In this document: positions 22,341 to 22,804 of the stretch, one piece after another | How positions within the stretch are numbered: position 1 is the first letter of the stretch | Layout: each line of letters opens with the position of its first letter | From: Methanobacterium sp. | GTDB lineage: Archaea > Methanobacteriota > Methanobacteria > Methanobacteriales > Methanobacteriaceae | Assembly (NCBI GenBank): GCA_030017655.1 | Contig: JASEIM010000017.1 | Coordinates: 24,049-46,852 of the forward strand | Direction: 5' to 3' | DNA: 22,804 bases | Position numbers and translations under genes: made by a program | The notes under the pieces: generated by a model | What the model was told of the DNA's origin: nothing | The model's database searches: none | Seen by the model: only the letters and a program-made list of their open reading frames with translations

Positions 22341-22804
22341 TTCTTTTTGGAATTAATATTCCAGCCAATACCATTAAAACTGCCAGTGCAAGGTATCCAA
22401 ACGGTAATCCTGTTGGTTGCATTGGTACTGTTACCGCTTTAACGGGCTCCCGCACAGTTAAAGATGCTGTAGCTTCGTTGTTCTCCATATCTGGGTCATA
22501 GGTATCGCTACTAACCACAGCTACATTGTTGAATATTCCTGTACGCATAGCTTTAGCTTTAACGGTTAATGTGGTAATTTGACCGTTTTCGAGGTCTCCT
22601 ATAGTCCATATACCAGTGGCTGGATCATAAGTTCCAGCAGCGGCTGTATAATCCATGAACTCTACCCCTCCGGGTAGGATATCTGTAACTCGAACATTTC
22701 GAGCAGTATCTGGACCGTTGTTCCGGACTATAATGGTATAGGTGACTTCTTCCCCTACTGTAACCGGATTAGGATTTACAGTTTTTGCAATGGATAGGTC
22801 AGCC
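22336..22804 (-). CDS. DUF11-repeat surface protein, C-terminal part (gene continues past the window)
   Basis: The frame is open to the right edge, so only the last 155 or so residues are seen. They hold one DUF11 beta-sandwich repeat: ADLSIAKTVNPNPVTVGEEV, YTIIVRNNGPDTARNVRVTD, LPGGVEF, IGDLENGQITTLTVKA and NNEATASLTV. After a short linker comes MQPTGLP, a hydrophobic segment (GYLALAVLMVLAGIL) and the end PKRK. This motif, membrane helix and basic tail form a cell-surface anchor. Such proteins are numerous adhesin-like or pseudomurein-surface proteins in Methanobacteriales. The apparent start at 22656 is only an internal methionine. Confidence 0.9.
   Translation of the reverse strand, partial: ADLSIAKTVNPNPVTVGEEVTYTIIVRNNGPDTARNVRVTDILPGGVEFMDYTAAAGTYDPATGIWTIGDLENGQITTLTVKAKAMRTGIFNNVAVVSSDTYDPDMENNEATASLTVREPVKAVTVPMQPTGLPFGYLALAVLMVLAGILIPKRK

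Overview
The window looks like a chromosomal segment of a hydrogenotrophic methanogen of the order Methanobacteriales, most likely Methanobacterium or a close relative. The evidence is AT-rich DNA, archaeal TATA boxes, GGAGGTGAT-type ribosome binding sites, frequent GTG/TTG starts, a four-subunit pyruvate:ferredoxin oxidoreductase in the order porC-D-A-B followed by two polyferredoxin genes (the porCDABEF arrangement known from Methanothermobacter), a dihydropteroate-synthase-related protein of the tetrahydromethanopterin type, and DUF11 surface proteins. No rRNA, tRNA, CRISPR array or transposase was seen.

Layout. 1-259 (-): start of a secreted Cys/Pro/Lys repeat protein. 770-2290 (+): a membrane protein and an HTH-PhoU regulator. 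2281-2874 (-): a small 2TM protein and a decayed tandem copy of it. 2965-3750 (-): a short citrate-synthase-fold protein. 3945-10118 (+): the phosphate uptake block, with two pstS paralogs (each with its own promoter and a candidate operator), pstC, pstA, pstB, phoU, an unknown 149-aa protein and a second phoU, closed by a hairpin terminator. 10199-11504 (+): a one-domain EamA permease, a small winged-helix protein and a PRC-barrel protein. 11572-11954 (-): a frameshifted PepSY gene. About 12069-12557: an array of about 14 small hairpins that runs into the 3' end of the fumarase alpha gene (12539-13405, -). 13523-17276 (-): por operon. 17482-22241 (+): DHPS-like protein, TtuA/NcsA-type tRNA thiolase, ThiS/MoaD-like sulfur carrier, site-2 protease and DUF89 protein. 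22336-22804 (-): C-terminus of a DUF11 surface protein.

How the genes work together. PstS/C/A/B form a high-affinity phosphate ABC importer. The PhoU-family proteins probably sense or gate it, and the HTH-PhoU protein is a plausible transcriptional regulator. Por makes pyruvate from acetyl-CoA, CO2 and reduced ferredoxin, and fumarase works in the incomplete reductive TCA branch. The thiolase and sulfur carrier should cooperate in 2-thiouridine formation in tRNA.

The most unusual item is the hairpin array at 12069-12557. It holds many different sequences that share one architecture (about 9-nt arms around a 3-nt loop), and it appears to have replaced the end of the fumarase reading frame. 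Several start codons given here (pstS2, the 149-aa protein, PRC-barrel, porF, porB, porC, site-2 protease, DUF89) were chosen from ribosome-binding-site spacing and are shorter than the longest open frame.
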